Below, piece after piece: positions 22,659-33,905 of a stretch of 64,000 bases of DNA. Where the stretch lies: NCBI RefSeq assembly GCF_030272615.1, contig NC_081414.1:763535648-763599647 (forward strand), given 5' to 3'. Origin of the DNA: Cryptomeria japonica (Eukaryota > Streptophyta > Pinopsida > Cupressales > Cupressaceae). The notes beneath the pieces are model-generated. The model had not been told where the DNA came from. It was given only the letters and a program-made list of their open reading frames with translations, and did no database searches. Every line of letters begins with the position of its first letter. The first letter of the stretch is position 1. Both the position numbers and the translations under genes were made by a program.

Positions 22659-22771
22659 ATGATAATGACCTTGAGTAAACCTAGAGACCCTGTACCTATG
22701 GATATTCCTCATAATGGAGCTAGTCATCTTCCTAATCCTTCTAATTTTCCTCTATATGACAAAGTTCCACC
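22659..22771 (+). pseudogene. 5' part of a reading frame split by element D
   Basis: ATG 22659 (or 22665) opens a frame with no stop to the CCACC duplication at 22767-22771. Removing element D and one duplication copy joins it in the same frame to 47910-48081, giving about 94 codons before a TAA. The translation is Pro/Ser/Lys-rich (K-P-R-D-P-V-P-M-D-I-P, then L-Y-D-K-V-P-P-P). No family recognised. It may be part of an older element or a non-functional open stretch. Confidence 0.5.
22767..22771. repeat. Target-site duplication of element D, left copy
   Basis: CCACC here and at 47905-47909, directly outside the two D LTRs, proves that the two outer LTR halves 25 kb apart belong to one insertion. 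Confidence 0.88.
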
Positions 22772-23616
22772 TATTATTATGAGGATCCGATAAATACTGA
22801 GAGTGGGGGGTGAATCAGTAGTTAAACAAATCTAATAATACTTCAAAAACTAATACCGGTAACTACTTAAATAGTTCTTTAAACTGATTTACCAAACCAT
22901 TCATTTAAGTGTTCATCAACATGAAAATAAAGTAATGAAATTAAATCAACACATGAACAATACATCAACACATGAACACAAAGATTTTTCATGAGGAAAC
23001 CCAAATGGGAAAAAACATGGTGGGAATTAGCACCCATAAAATATATGTACTCTTTCGAAATGCACCTAGTTAGAAGCTCTACCCTATTAGGAGTAACCTT
23101 GCCAAAGGATTTTAAACTCAAGTTAATGAGCCACCTAGTCAAGGGATTTACAAATAAGACCTATTAGGATCTACCCAATTAAGGGATTTGAAACTGTTGT
23201 AACTCTTAGGAAAGAATAGGGCAAATGATCTGATCACTTCCTTGCTTGCTAGTACAGATCCTTTTCAGCTCAACTCTGCTTCACACATGTAGACTCTTCA
23301 ATCTGGTTTAACACACTCTTCACTCAAACCATTGACACAAAATATCTTCTCAAACTCAACCTAAATACACTTTACAACTAGGTCTATTACATAACCCTAA
23401 CTATATTCAAAATACAATGAATTTACAATAAGCATGAAAAAATAGTTCGCTAAGATACATTACGGATCATTACAAAAAAATTCTAGACAATTTCCACTAT
23501 TGAATGATCAATGCGCATTGGCACATATCAATTTGATAAGCAATCAAACCCTTGTCATATTCTGCTAAGCACTTTGTTGTTTCCCAAGAAATCCAATCTT
23601 TGTAGGCACTTCAAAT
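22772..23616 (-). repeat. Element D 3' LTR, left piece
   Basis: Aligns with 37431 onwards in the 5' LTR (TATTATGAGGATCC, then the G-run and GTGAATCAGTAG). It continues at 30406 on the other side of element E. By eye the first ~175 bases differ from the 5' copy at roughly 18 positions. Confidence 0.88.
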
Positions 23617-25037
23617 TGTTGGCATTGCATGAAGATTGCACTAATGAAGTATAAGTTTTGTCATTGATGTCAATAGGAACCAATAATGGAGTTGTTATGC
23701 AATCAGTAATAGAGCAGTGGTGTAAACTAGTATTTGCAAAGTAGTGAAGGAAATCGGTATTACTATTGCAGCAGAGTGATCAACCGGTAACCCTAACTTG
23801 TTAATATTCAGAACCCTAACCAATGGAGCTTGGTGAATTGGTTATGCTAATATATGATCGAATGGTGATTGAAGATGATTATACCACATATGCATGATGC
23901 ACATGATGAGTTTCAAAGTGCTTTTGGAGTGTAGAGATAAATGTTTTATCTTGGGAATAAGCAAGTGGATTGCATGACGTAGAAATTGCATGATGAGTTA
24001 TAGGATTCGATGAGCAGTGATCTGAGAGCAGTTAAAGTTATCTTGATCTATGTGCATGTGATTTTTATGTAATCAAATGGTCATATTTGAACCGATATGT
24101 TTGTAATCTCTATGAGATCTTAGGTTTTGTGATGTGTTACTGACCTATTGTTTTTCTTATAAGGTTGATGAGTTGTTTTGTAATAGTGTTGGTAATTTTT
24201 GTTAAGTGTGTCAGTGCGATTGATTGTCGAACTAGAAGGAGTATTTGCAGGAAATTTTCAAGGCAAATAGAAACTTAAAAGGATCTGATAAAGTATTGTA
24301 GTGCTATTACCAGATCAACAAGACCCTATTGTTCTTTAACAATTACAATAGTTAAATCCCTTAACTGGGTAAGCTTTGACAAGCTTGGTTCTATCTAAAT
24401 CCTCTAATCAGGTGATCCATTAGCTTAGATTTGAAATCCTCTATTGAGTTTACTCCTAATAGGGTATTGCCTTTAAGACGATATTGTAGTCAATCCCTTA
24501 ACCGGGTGGTCCTTAACTAGATCCATTCCTAACAATAATTTTTTGTAAAGCTTCTAACAAGGCTTGGCTCCAAATAGGGCGAACTTCAAAAGAGTTTAGA
24601 ATACTTGTGGGTATTTATCCCCATCATGGTTTTCACCATTTGGGTTTCCACGTCAAAAATCATTGTGTCAAGTGGTGAATAATTTTGTGGTTATGTTTTG
24701 ATATGATTGATATGCTAACTGGTAAATCCACTTAGATATGTTTTCTAGCTGGAAGTGATCTGAAATGTGCTATTACTAATGTTAGTGAAGTGGTTTGATG
24801 TTTTGGTTAAATGGTATGTGAGTTTTAGATATGTTACACTGTTATATTGGTATTGTAGTAACTGGTAAACTTGACAGTGCAGTTTTAGTTTATGATACAG
24901 TGTATAAACCGGTTAGTTCAGTGATTGATTTCTGAGTTGGGTTTGAGTTTGGTGAAAGTTTAGCTTGTTTTCTATCTAGTGATTCACCCCCCTCTCTCAA
25001 TAGTTGATCAGATTCTTATTGATTCATCATATAATCA
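23617..25037 (+). repeat. Element E 5' LTR (1421 bp)
   Basis: TGTTGGCATTGCATG...ATAATCA; matches 28983-30400. About 11 differences in the first ~112 bases by eye. It contains nine or so degenerate TCCCTTAACCGGGT-like motifs at 24353-24585 and the core CCATTTGGGTTTCCACGT at about 24646-24663. Confidence 0.92.
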
Positions 25038-25039
25038 AT

Positions 25040-25051
25040 TGGTATCAGAGC
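25040..25051 (+). promoter_or_regulatory. Element E primer-binding site (tRNA-Met)
   Basis: TGGTATCAGAGC, perfect match, two bases after the LTR. Confidence 0.94.
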
Positions 25052-25107
25052 TTTTCAGGTCCTCTAGTGTTTAAGCCTAACAAATTGAGGTAAAGATCTA
25101 GGAGAAC

Positions 25108-25902
25108 ATGATGAAGAAAGAAGGTCTGAAGTTTAATAGAGAAAGATACAAAATTTGGAGTTATAGGATGAAGATCTGTATCAAAATCTTAAGAAATCAA
25201 TATTGGGAACATGTTGTTACTAAATATAACTTGCCTAGTGGGATTTTGTCAGATGATCAAAAGGAGCAGGAGGAGAATAATCAAGCATTGGAGGCCATTA
25301 TTAGTTCCTTGTCTGATTCAGAGTATGTTGATGTCAATGGTTTGGAGACTTCTTTTGATGTATGGAAGAAACTTGAAGATATCTATAGCGGAAATGAAAA
25401 TGTGAAGAGTGCCAAAGAGGAGAGTCTAAAAGGTAAATTTGATGACATGCAGATGGATGAAGGTGAGAATATTCAATAGCATAGTTAGAGGATCAAGGAG
25501 ATAGTTGGTGAGATCAAAAGTGTTGGCGGTATAATGGAGGATACCACTGTGGTTAGCAAGGTGTTGAGAACCCTTCTACCATTCTATGGTATCTGAGTTG
25601 CAGCCATTCAGGAACTCAAGTCTATTGATAAATCAAAGGTAACTCTTGACTCCATCATCGGTAAATTAACTGCATTTAAATTAAATGGTTATGATGGAAG
25701 TGTTCAAAAATCTGAATTTGCATTTAGAGCTTTAGTTTCTAACCCACTGGCAAGGAAAAGCAGAGAAGCTAGTCATAGTCATAAGTCCAGATCCAGCAGA
25801 GAAGCAAATTATGAAGATAGTCTAATCAAGCTTGAAGCATTGTTGGCCAAGAAATTACCCAGAGGTACCAGTAAGTGCAGAGATAAATTACCTTTGAAGT
25901 GT
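25108..25902 (+). pseudogene. gag: Element E gag (UBN2 type), C-terminus deleted
   Basis: ATG 25108 starts M-M-K-K-E-G-L-K-F-N and Y-K-I-W-S-Y-R-M-K, the UBN2-type capsid opening. 124 codons are open to a stop at 25477, then the frame continues past stops near 25486 and 25597 to about 25902. There the sequence L-P-L-K-C, which should open the zinc knuckle, jumps straight to L-I-A-K-V of GAG-pre-integrase. Element B has about 585 bases between these points. The knuckle and all of protease are therefore missing. Confidence 0.87.
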
Positions 25903-26770
25903 TTAATTGCCAAAGTAGAAGATAGTTGGCTTTGGCATCGAAGATTCTGTCATGTAAATATTCATAACATCGTAAAAGTCAGTAAGTAAAAATCTGTAAG
26001 AGGTTTACCTCAGTTGGACAAACCGGTGAATCCTCTATGTAAGGAATGTCAGTTAGGAAAGATGACATCCTCAACTTTTAAGAGAAAAACTCTCAGCAAA
26101 ACATTTGCTTGACTTGGTTCATATAGACCTTTGTGGACCAATAAGGACTAGAAGTATTCAAGGTGATCAGTATTTTATGATTTTTACTGATGATTGCTGA
26201 AGAATGATGTGGATCACATTCTTGAAGGACAAGAAAAAAGCCTTTAGAAAGTTTAAGGCATTTAGAGCCTTTGTTGAAAAAGAAAGTGGAAAAAAGATAA
26301 AGTGCTTAAGAACTGATCAAGGTGGTGAGTTTCCTTCAGAGAAATTCACTAGATACTATGAAGGCAATGGAATTAAGAGGCAAATTTTTGTACCTAGGAC
26401 ACCACAACATAATGGTATTGCAGAGAGGAACAACCGGTTAGTTGTTGAAGTTGCTAGGACTATGCTAATACAAGGAGGTGTAGCTAAGACATTCTGGAGG
26501 GAAGTTGTCAGCATAGCTGTCTACATAATGAACTAGATATTGGTTAAAAGAGTTAAGGATAAAACTCTTTATAAATATTGGCATGGTAGATCACCTAATG
26601 TCAGTTACTTTAAGATTTTTGGTAGAAAATGTTTTATTAAGAAAGGTGACTATGTTGGTAAGTTTGATGCTAAGAGTGATATTTCTTGGATACTCCACCA
26701 AGAGAAAAGCCTACAAATATTACATCAACCGAACAAATAAGATCATTGAAAGTGCTAATGTCTGAGTGGA
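25903..26770 (+). pseudogene. pol: Element E GAG-pre-integrase and integrase
   Basis: W-L-W-H-R-R-F-C-H and C-K-E-C-Q-L-G-K give the HHCC domain. A frameshift near 26100 disrupts the first catalytic Asp region (L-V-H-I-D-L-C-G-P in the other frame). The open segment 26204-26536 has R-T-D-Q-G-G-E-F and N-G-I-A-E-R-N-N, so the second Asp and Glu are intact. A stop at 26534 and a frameshift near 26685 break the C-terminal part. Confidence 0.87.
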
Positions 26771-27029
26771 TGAGTGTCCTAAAAATTCAAGAGAAATCAG
26801 TGAGGAGAAGGAGGAAGATGAACCTTACATTATAGTTTTGGAACCACAACTGGTGAAGCTAGAAGTTGGTGAAATAAATATTGCAGAAGCAATTCAACCA
26901 GAATAGGTAGATTCTGTAGAAGATCAAGATAGTGAAGAAGAAGAACATGATGATCATGATCATGTTATTCCAAGGTATGTTAGACTCAATTATAATCCTA
27001 ATCAGATTTTTGGAGATAAAGATGCTAGT

Positions 27030-27825
27030 GTGTTAACCAAAAGAAGAATAAGAGAGAATTCTTGTATGATATCCACTATTGAGCCTAGAATAGCAATGGA
27101 AGCTTTTAGAGATGATCACTGGATCAAGATGATGGAAGAAGAACTTGACCAGATTGAGAAGAACAACACATGGACTCTAGTACCTAGACCGGTGAATAAG
27201 AATGTAATAGGTACTAAATGGGTGTTCAGGAATAAACAATGAAGATGGAGTAGTAGTCAAAAACAAAGCCATACTGGTATGCAAAGGTTATGTAGAAGAA
27301 GAAGGTGAAGACTATGGTGAGACATTTACACCAGTTACAAGATTGGAAGGTGTTAGGACTCTACTTGTATTTGCAACATATAGAGAATTCAAATTATATC
27401 AGATGCATGTAAATTCAACATTTATAAATGGAATATTGGAAGAGGAGGTTTATATTGAACAACCAGATGGTTATGCTTTGACTGAAACAAAAGATATGGT
27501 GTGCAAACTACATAAGGCACTCTATGGTTTGAAGCAAGCACCTAGGGCATAGTATGAAAGACTACATTCTTACTCGGTCAAGATAGGTTTTCAGAGAACC
27601 AATGAAGACAACAATATATATCTCAAGACTGAAGGAGATAAGATACTGGTTAGTGAGTTATTTGTGGATGATATCATTTTTTGAGGCAATGATGACATGT
27701 GTGATGACTTTGCAAATGAGATGAAAAATGAATTTGAGATGTCTTTGGTAGGAGAGATAAAATTCTTTATAAGTTTACAAATTCAATAGAGGAAGAGTAG
27801 TATTTTTATCACACAATCTAAATAT
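27030..27825 (+). pseudogene. pol: Element E reverse transcriptase
   Basis: Opens with I-G-T-K-W-V-F-R-N-K at about 27210; a frameshift follows near 27238. In 27343-27552 the first catalytic motif reads Y-Q-M-H-V-N-S-T-F where related copies have Y-Q-M-D-V, so the metal-binding Asp is His. [11 protein letters not shown] follows. F-V-D-D-I-I-F is intact at about 27661-27681, with a TGA directly after it. RT is therefore inactive by both substitution and stops. Confidence 0.88.
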
Positions 27826-28612
27826 GTGAAAGAGGTATTGAAGATGTTTAGAATGGGAGACTATAAACCAATTGGAACACCAATGGTTATAGGCTGTAAA
27901 CTATCTAAGGAGGATGATTCTACATCAGTTGATGAAAAGGAATACATATCTATGATAGGGAAACTAAATTATGTTGTTCACAGCATACTAGATATTGCTC
28001 ATGTAGTTGGATTAGTTGTCATATTCCATAAGAGCTTGAAGGAAACACACATGTTGGCAACCAAAAGAATTTTTAGATATCTAAAAGATACAATTGATTA
28101 TGGTTTATGGTATCCATATGCAGGTAACTTTGATTTGAAAGTCTATACAGATGCAGACTGGGAAGGAAATGTTGATGACAGGAAGAGTACACCTGGAGGT
28201 GCATTCTTTCTTGGAGGAAGGATTGTATCTTGGAGTAGCAAGAAACAAAGTTTTACATCACAATCAACTATTGAAGCTGAATATGTTGCAGCGTATATGA
28301 ATTGTACCCAGGTAATCTGGATGAGACACTTTCTGGAAGGTTTCAAGTTGAAGGTTACAGAACCGGTAAGGATTTTCTGTGATAACAATAGTGCAATAAA
28401 TATTTTAAAGAACTCGGTGTTGCATGCTAGAACCAAGAATATTGAGCTGAAATATCATTTCTTGAGAGAGAAAGCATAGAGTAAAGATGTGTCATTGGAG
28501 CATGTGTCTACTAAGGAACAACTACTGGATATATTTACTAAACCTCTACCTAAGGCTACTTTTGAGTTCTTAGAGGTCAGATAGGGGTTTTACCCCTACA
28601 TGAGGTCAATTA
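27826..28612 (+). pseudogene. pol: Element E RT connection and RNase H
   Basis: 217 residues open to 28479. RNase H residues are all present: Y-T-D-A-D-W, E-A-E-Y-V-A-A, C-D-N-N-S-A-I and H-A-R-T-K-N-I-E. A TAG at 28477 and a frame change near 28575 damage the end, where element B reads through to L-P-L-H-E-D. It would degrade RNA in the RNA-DNA hybrid. This is the best-preserved RNase H here. Confidence 0.88.
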
Positions 28613-28970
28613 AGTCGATGTGGAATACATCAGTCCCAGAGCTTATTGAAGATCATGAAGCAGGATTGGTGTAGAGTGGAGCTACTCCACAGGGGAAGTA
28701 GCTAGTTAAAGATCGATGAAGCATGGAATGGTTTACTAGCTGATATTGGTCTTCACTTTGGAATTGTTATCAAAGGGGGAGAAGAAGTGGAGAAGAACTG
28801 TATGATTGATAGGGAAATGAACTATAGCCAGTTACTAGATGAAGACATGGAGACATAGTTGAAGGAGAGTACATGGAAAAATGTAAACCAAGATTCCTAT
28901 ACCTGTGTATATTCATTACTCTCAATCATCACAATTAAAGGGTATTGATATTTGTATTGCCATCAATTCC

Positions 28971-28982
28971 AAAGGGGAAGAT
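28971..28982 (+). promoter_or_regulatory. Element E polypurine tract
   Basis: AAAGGGGAAGAT directly before LTR start TGTTGG. Confidence 0.88.
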
Positions 28983-30400
28983 TGTTGGCACTGCATGAAT
29001 ATTGCATTAATGAAGTATAAGTATTGTCATTGATGTCAATAGAAACCAGTAATGGAGTTGTTATGCAAACTGTAGTAGAGCAGTGATGGAAACTGATATA
29101 GGAAAAGCAGTAAAGGAAACCACTATTACTATTGAAGTAGAGTGATCAACCGGTAACCCTAACCTATTGATATGTCAAACCCTAACCGATGGATCTTGGT
29201 GAATCGGGTATGTTGATCTATGATCGAATGGCGATTGAAGATGATAATGCCACGTATGCATGATGCATGTGAATATTTTCAAAGTGGTTTTGGCATGTAG
29301 AGATAACTGTTTTATCTTGGGAATGACCAAGTGAATTGCATGAAGTGGAAACTGCATGATGAGTTATAGGATTCGATGAGCAGTGATACAGGAGCGCTCG
29401 AAGTTGTCTTGATCTATGTGTAGTTGATTTCTGTGTAATCCAATAGTCATGTTTGAACCGATATGTTTGTAATCTCTATGAGATCTTAGGTTTTATGATG
29501 TGTTACCTACCTATTGTTTTCCTTATAAGGTCGATGAGTTGTTTTATAATTGTGTTGGTAATTTTGGTTAAGTGTGTCAGTTTGATTGATTGTCAAAGTA
29601 GAAGGAGTATCTACAAAATGTTTTCGAGGTAGATAGGAACCTAAAAGGATCTGATCAATCAGTGTAGTTCTATTACTAGATCAACAAGACCTTATTGTTC
29701 TCTAGCAATTACAATAGTTAAATCCCTTAATCAGGTAAGCTTTAAATAGGCTTGGTTCTATCTAAATCCTCTAACCTGGTGATCCATTATTCTGGATTTG
29801 AAATCCTCTATTGAGGTTACTCCTAACAAGGTATTGCCTTTAACAAGGTATTGTAGTCAATCCCTTAACCAGGTGGTCCTTAACCAGATCTGTTCCTAAC
29901 AAGACATTTTTGTAAAGCTTCTAACAAGGCTTGGCTCCTAACAGGGAAAACTTTAGAAGAGTTTAGAATACTTGTGGGTATTCAACTCCACCATTATTTT
30001 TCCCATTTGGGTTTCCATGTCAAAAATCATTGTGTCAAGTGGTGAATGATTTTGTGGTTATGTTTTGATATGATTGATATGCTAACTAGTAAATCCACTT
30101 AGATATGTTTTGTTGACCAAAAGCAATCTAAAATGTGCTATTACTAATGTTAGTAAAGTGGTTTGATGTTTTGGCTAAATGGTATGTGAGTTTGAGATCT
30201 GTTACACTGTTATATTGGTATTCTAGTCAGCCAATAATCTTGATAGTGTAGTTGCAGTTTATGGTACAATGTATAAATCAGTTAGTTCAGTGATTAATTT
30301 ATGAGTTTGGTGAAAGTTTAGTTTTTTTTCTATCTACTGATTCACCCCCCCCCCCTCTCAGTAGTTGACCGGATCCTTATCAATTCATCATATCATAACA
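28983..30400 (+). repeat. Element E 3' LTR (1418 bp)
   Basis: Partner of 23617-25037, ends CATATCATAACA. The U5 pyrimidine motif has grown to an unbroken C-run of about eleven at 30345-30355. Confidence 0.92.
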
Positions 30401-30405
30401 AACAT

Positions 30406-30997
30406 CATCTTATCATTACACATGATTTCTAACATGTCATCACTAAGTTATGAACATGATAAGATCCACCACCAAACCAAAAATCATTACAGTTAAATAT
30501 CTATTACCGATATACATTCTTCTTCATATAGTTAATGATAGTAAATCATATGTCACTCAATAGATTGAATTTTCTGATGTGGTTCCAATCATAGACTCAT
30601 GCCAATGTCATAAACATATGTTCTTGTCTTCAATGCTCTTGTAAAACCACAATTCCTAACTCTTCACCAATTGATCATATCGGTGTCTTGATCATTGCAT
30701 TGTTCCTTCTTACCAGTTTACAACAACTTAGCAATTTTGTTGTCTAACACATTTCTCTACTAGTTAGGCTTTACCGGTAGGCCTAGATGACTTAGTTGAC
30801 TCAAAAAACATGGTTTCCATCAATGATAACACAAATAAAGTCATCAAACAACTTATCACAATATCATCATCATCTAGCCAACAAACTCCATCTACTTTAC
30901 CAACTTTACCAGTTATCTTCTCATCTCATCATCATCTCCATATGCCAACAATATCATCATTATTGTCTTCATCAGATATACCAATAATATGCTAATA
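30406..30997 (-). repeat. Element D 3' LTR, right piece
   Basis: Matches 47323-47904 of the 5' LTR (for example TCATCTTATCATTACACATG and the CATCATCATCTAGCCAAC block). Ends CTAATA, a decayed CA end. Confidence 0.87.
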
Positions 30998-31012
30998 ATA
31001 TCCCCCTTTGGA
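30998..31012 (-). promoter_or_regulatory. Element D polypurine tract
   Basis: Minus strand CCAAAGGGGGATAT abuts the LTR; a second purine block (CAAAGGGGGAGAATAA) lies at about 31160-31175. Confidence 0.83.
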
Positions 31013-31325
31013 ATTGATGGCAATACCAAAATCTCACCAAAACTTATCATTCATAACTATTAGAGTTCCAATTATGACTGCGGTACTTTTTCTTCTTTTT
31101 TCTTCTTCTCATTTTTCTTTGCTTCTCCCCCTATTAGTGTTCTTATCCCTTTACTTTTATTCTCCCCCTTTGACAACAATGCCAAAGGTGAAAAGTGTAA
31201 AATTCATCTTCTGTTGTTCTTGTTTTCTCCATCTCAGCTACTCCCCTTGAGGAGTAGCCCACTTCTCATCAATCCACAGTGAAAGATATTCAATTAGTTC
31301 CCTCGATTGATGCTTCAACAAAATA

Positions 31326-32957
31326 TTAGTTGACCTTTAGTAGGGGAATAACCCCTAGCTTGCCTTTGAGATATTCAAAGGTAGCCTTAGGTAATGGCTT
31401 AGTGAACATGTCTGCTAACTGCTCCTTACTAGACACATGATCCATCTTGACTGTCTTTTCCTGCACTCTCTCTCTCAAAAAATGATACTTCATCTCAATA
31501 TGCTTTTTTCTAGCATGCAATATTGAGTTCTTTGATATACTTATTACACTTGTGTTATCACAATATATGATCACCGATGTTGTCATAGTCTCCTTGAATC
31601 CTTCTAAAACATGTCTCATTCATATTGCTTGAGTACAATTCATGGATGCAGCCACATACTCTGCTTCTGCTATAGACTGAGAAATACAACTTTGTTTCTT
31701 ACTAGTCTAGGATACTAGTCTTCCTCCTAGAACGAATGCACCACTAGTTGTGCTCTTCCGGTCATCAAAATTACTTGCCCAATCAGAATCTATGAACACC
31801 TTCAAAGAGAAGTTGCCTTTGTATGGATACCATAATCTATAATCAGTAGTTCCTCTAAGATATCTAAAAAATTCGCTTTACTGTCACCATGTGAGTCTCT
31901 TTAGGACTTTTTTGAAATCTTGCCACTTACCAACTGTATGAGCAATGTCTGGTCTGCTATGAACAACATAGTGTAGTTTCCCAATCATAGATCTATACTC
32001 AAATTCATCCATTGGATGTGAATCATTTTGTTTTGATAATCTGAAACCTCTAACCATAGGGGTTCCAACCGATTTACAATCTTCCATTCCAAAGGTTTTC
32101 AATATCTCCTTCACATACTTGGACTAACTGATAAAGATGCCTCCTTTCATCTATTGGACCTGCAAACAAATGGAAAATTTGATCTCACCTATTAGAGACA
32201 TTTCAAACTCCTATTTCATTTCTTCTGCAAAAGATAAACTCAAGTCATCATTTCCTCCAAATATGATATCATCTACAAATACTTCTGCAATCAATAACTT
32301 ATCTTCTTATGTATTCAAGTAAATATTATTGTCCTCACTGGTTCTTTGAAATCCAATTTTTATCAGGTGTTAATTAAGTCTCTCAAACCATGCCCTCAAA
32401 GTTTTCTTTAACCCATATAAAGCTTTATGCAATTTGCATACCATGTCCTTGTCTTTAGTCAATGCAAACCCATCGGGTTGTTCAATGTAAAACTCTTCTT
32501 CTATAATTCCATTCAAAAGTGTAGACTTAACATCCATTTGGTAAATCTTGAATCCTTTGGATGCAGCAAATGCAAGTAGCATTCTAAATCCTTCAAGTCT
32601 AGCAACTGGTGCAAAGGTTTCTCCATAATCCTCATCTTATTCTTGTGCATATCTTTTGCAAACTATTCTAGCCTTGTTCCTAATCACTTCAACATCTTCA
32701 ATCAGTTTGTTTCTAAACACCCACTTAGTACCAATCACATTTGTATCAGCTAGTCTCGGGATAAGTGACCAAGTGTTGTTCTTCTCTATTTGATCAAGAT
32801 CTTCATTCATAGCCTTTATCCAATCATCATTCATGAGAAATTCTCTCACTATCTTCGGTTCAATTGTGGAAATTAGACAAGCACTTTCTCTGATCTTTCT
32901 TCTTTTTTTTACTCTAGCATTCTTGTCTCCAATTATATGATCTGCTAAGTGATTCAA
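31326..32957 (-). pseudogene. pol: Element D reverse transcriptase and RNase H
   Basis: RT opens at 32957 with M-N-H-L-A-D-H and I-G-T-K-W-V-F-R-N-K. Y-Q-M-D-V-K-S-T-L keeps the first Asp, and F-V-D-D-I-I-F-G-G at about 32265 is intact. RNase H reads F-I-D-S-D-W, E-A-E-Y-V-A and C-D-N-T-S-V-I. Several stops (near 32315, 32210, 32150, 31710) and a frame break near 31885 disable it. It resembles the B/E pol rather than H or I. No integrase or protease precedes it: upstream on the minus strand lies ORF1 and its spacer, so this pol piece looks recombined onto a C-type element. Confidence 0.88.
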
Positions 32958-33059
32958 CTTTACATATCTAGGTATAACCGGTTTGAGTATAGACGTCTCT
33001 TATTATTCTTCATCTACCACTTGAGAAGTATCCTCCACACTTGTTGGCAACATCATATT

Positions 33060-33443
33060 GATTTGCTACTAGGGTTTCCGGTGACAATGCTCTTCCACCA
33101 ATTCATTTTTTACAAATTTTCACAATCCACTGAAAAGGTAGCAATCAAAAGCTCTTCTACGTTTTTGTCGCTCTCTAGATGTACTCAGTGAAAAATGAGA
33201 CTATAAAACACTTTTTATTTGCCTTTTACCATACTGGTTGAACATACCCTAATCAGTGTTCAACTCTAAAACTTGATACTGGCTCACATATCACATTCAA
33301 TTTACCGGTTTAAGGTGTAACCTATTAAAAAAACTTCATAACATCATTAAGTATCAAAACATGCAGATTTGACTTATTGCACACCATGTAGGGGTTTTGG
33401 AAATGGATCTGACAATAAGTTCCCCCTAAGCTTCATACATAGC
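33060..33443 (-). other. Element D spacer between ORF1 stop and RT fragment
   Basis: No frame. It takes the place where complete copia elements have protease and integrase, and has the same position and size as the ORF1-ORF2 spacer of element C. Near its end a short ATG frame (about 33100, M-N-W-W-K-S) starts after the spacer, as ORF2 does in C, but runs into the RT linker. Confidence 0.6.
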
Positions 33444-33905
33444 TTAGTTTACTGGTGAAGGGTTATCCACACTAGGTGAAGTATTGTAGTCCTCTAATGG
33501 TATCTCCTCATGTTTCTTCTTCCATATCTTATTCATATCACTTCTGGTTTCTTCCACATCTATCCGCTTCTTTCATTTTTGGTCAACTGACCGATTAGTC
33601 GGTTTGTTCATTCTATCTCTACAAAACTTTGAAAGGTGTCCAAATTATGACAATGAAAACATGTCATTCTAGATGCTCTCCAAGGTCCAGCATTGCCTCT
33701 ACTAGTTCTTCTTTGACAATTCATAGAAACATGACCATAGTTGTGAGAGACTTAACATGTCACATCCTATCTATTTTCCATTTCATATGGACTAGACCAG
33801 TTCACATAAGGTCTCTGCCAAGTAGGGTTCCTCCAGTTATTGTAAGATCTCTACCATTTTGCATTAGTCCTCTGATCCATATAAGATCTCTGATTTTTCA
33901 TTCTT

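Larger units (their letters stand above)
23617..30400 (+). mobile_element. Element E: Ty1/copia element with protease-region deletion, inserted in D
   Basis: 5' LTR 23617-25037, primer site 25040-25051, gag from 25108, GAG-pre-integrase and integrase, RT, RNase H, purine tract, 3' LTR 28983-30400. It splits D's 3' LTR. The flanks CAAAT (23612-23616) and AACAT (30401-30405), compared with uninterrupted AACAT in D's other LTR (47318-47322), are consistent with a decayed 5-bp duplication. A roughly 0.6 kb deletion joins the Gag knuckle region to GAG-pre-integrase, removing protease. Confidence 0.9.

Noticed and set aside
30840-30985. CATCATCATC-rich stretch with small open frames on both strands (also 47765-47880)
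   Set aside because: Low-complexity part of the D LTR present in both LTR copies; the frames are not preserved between them.
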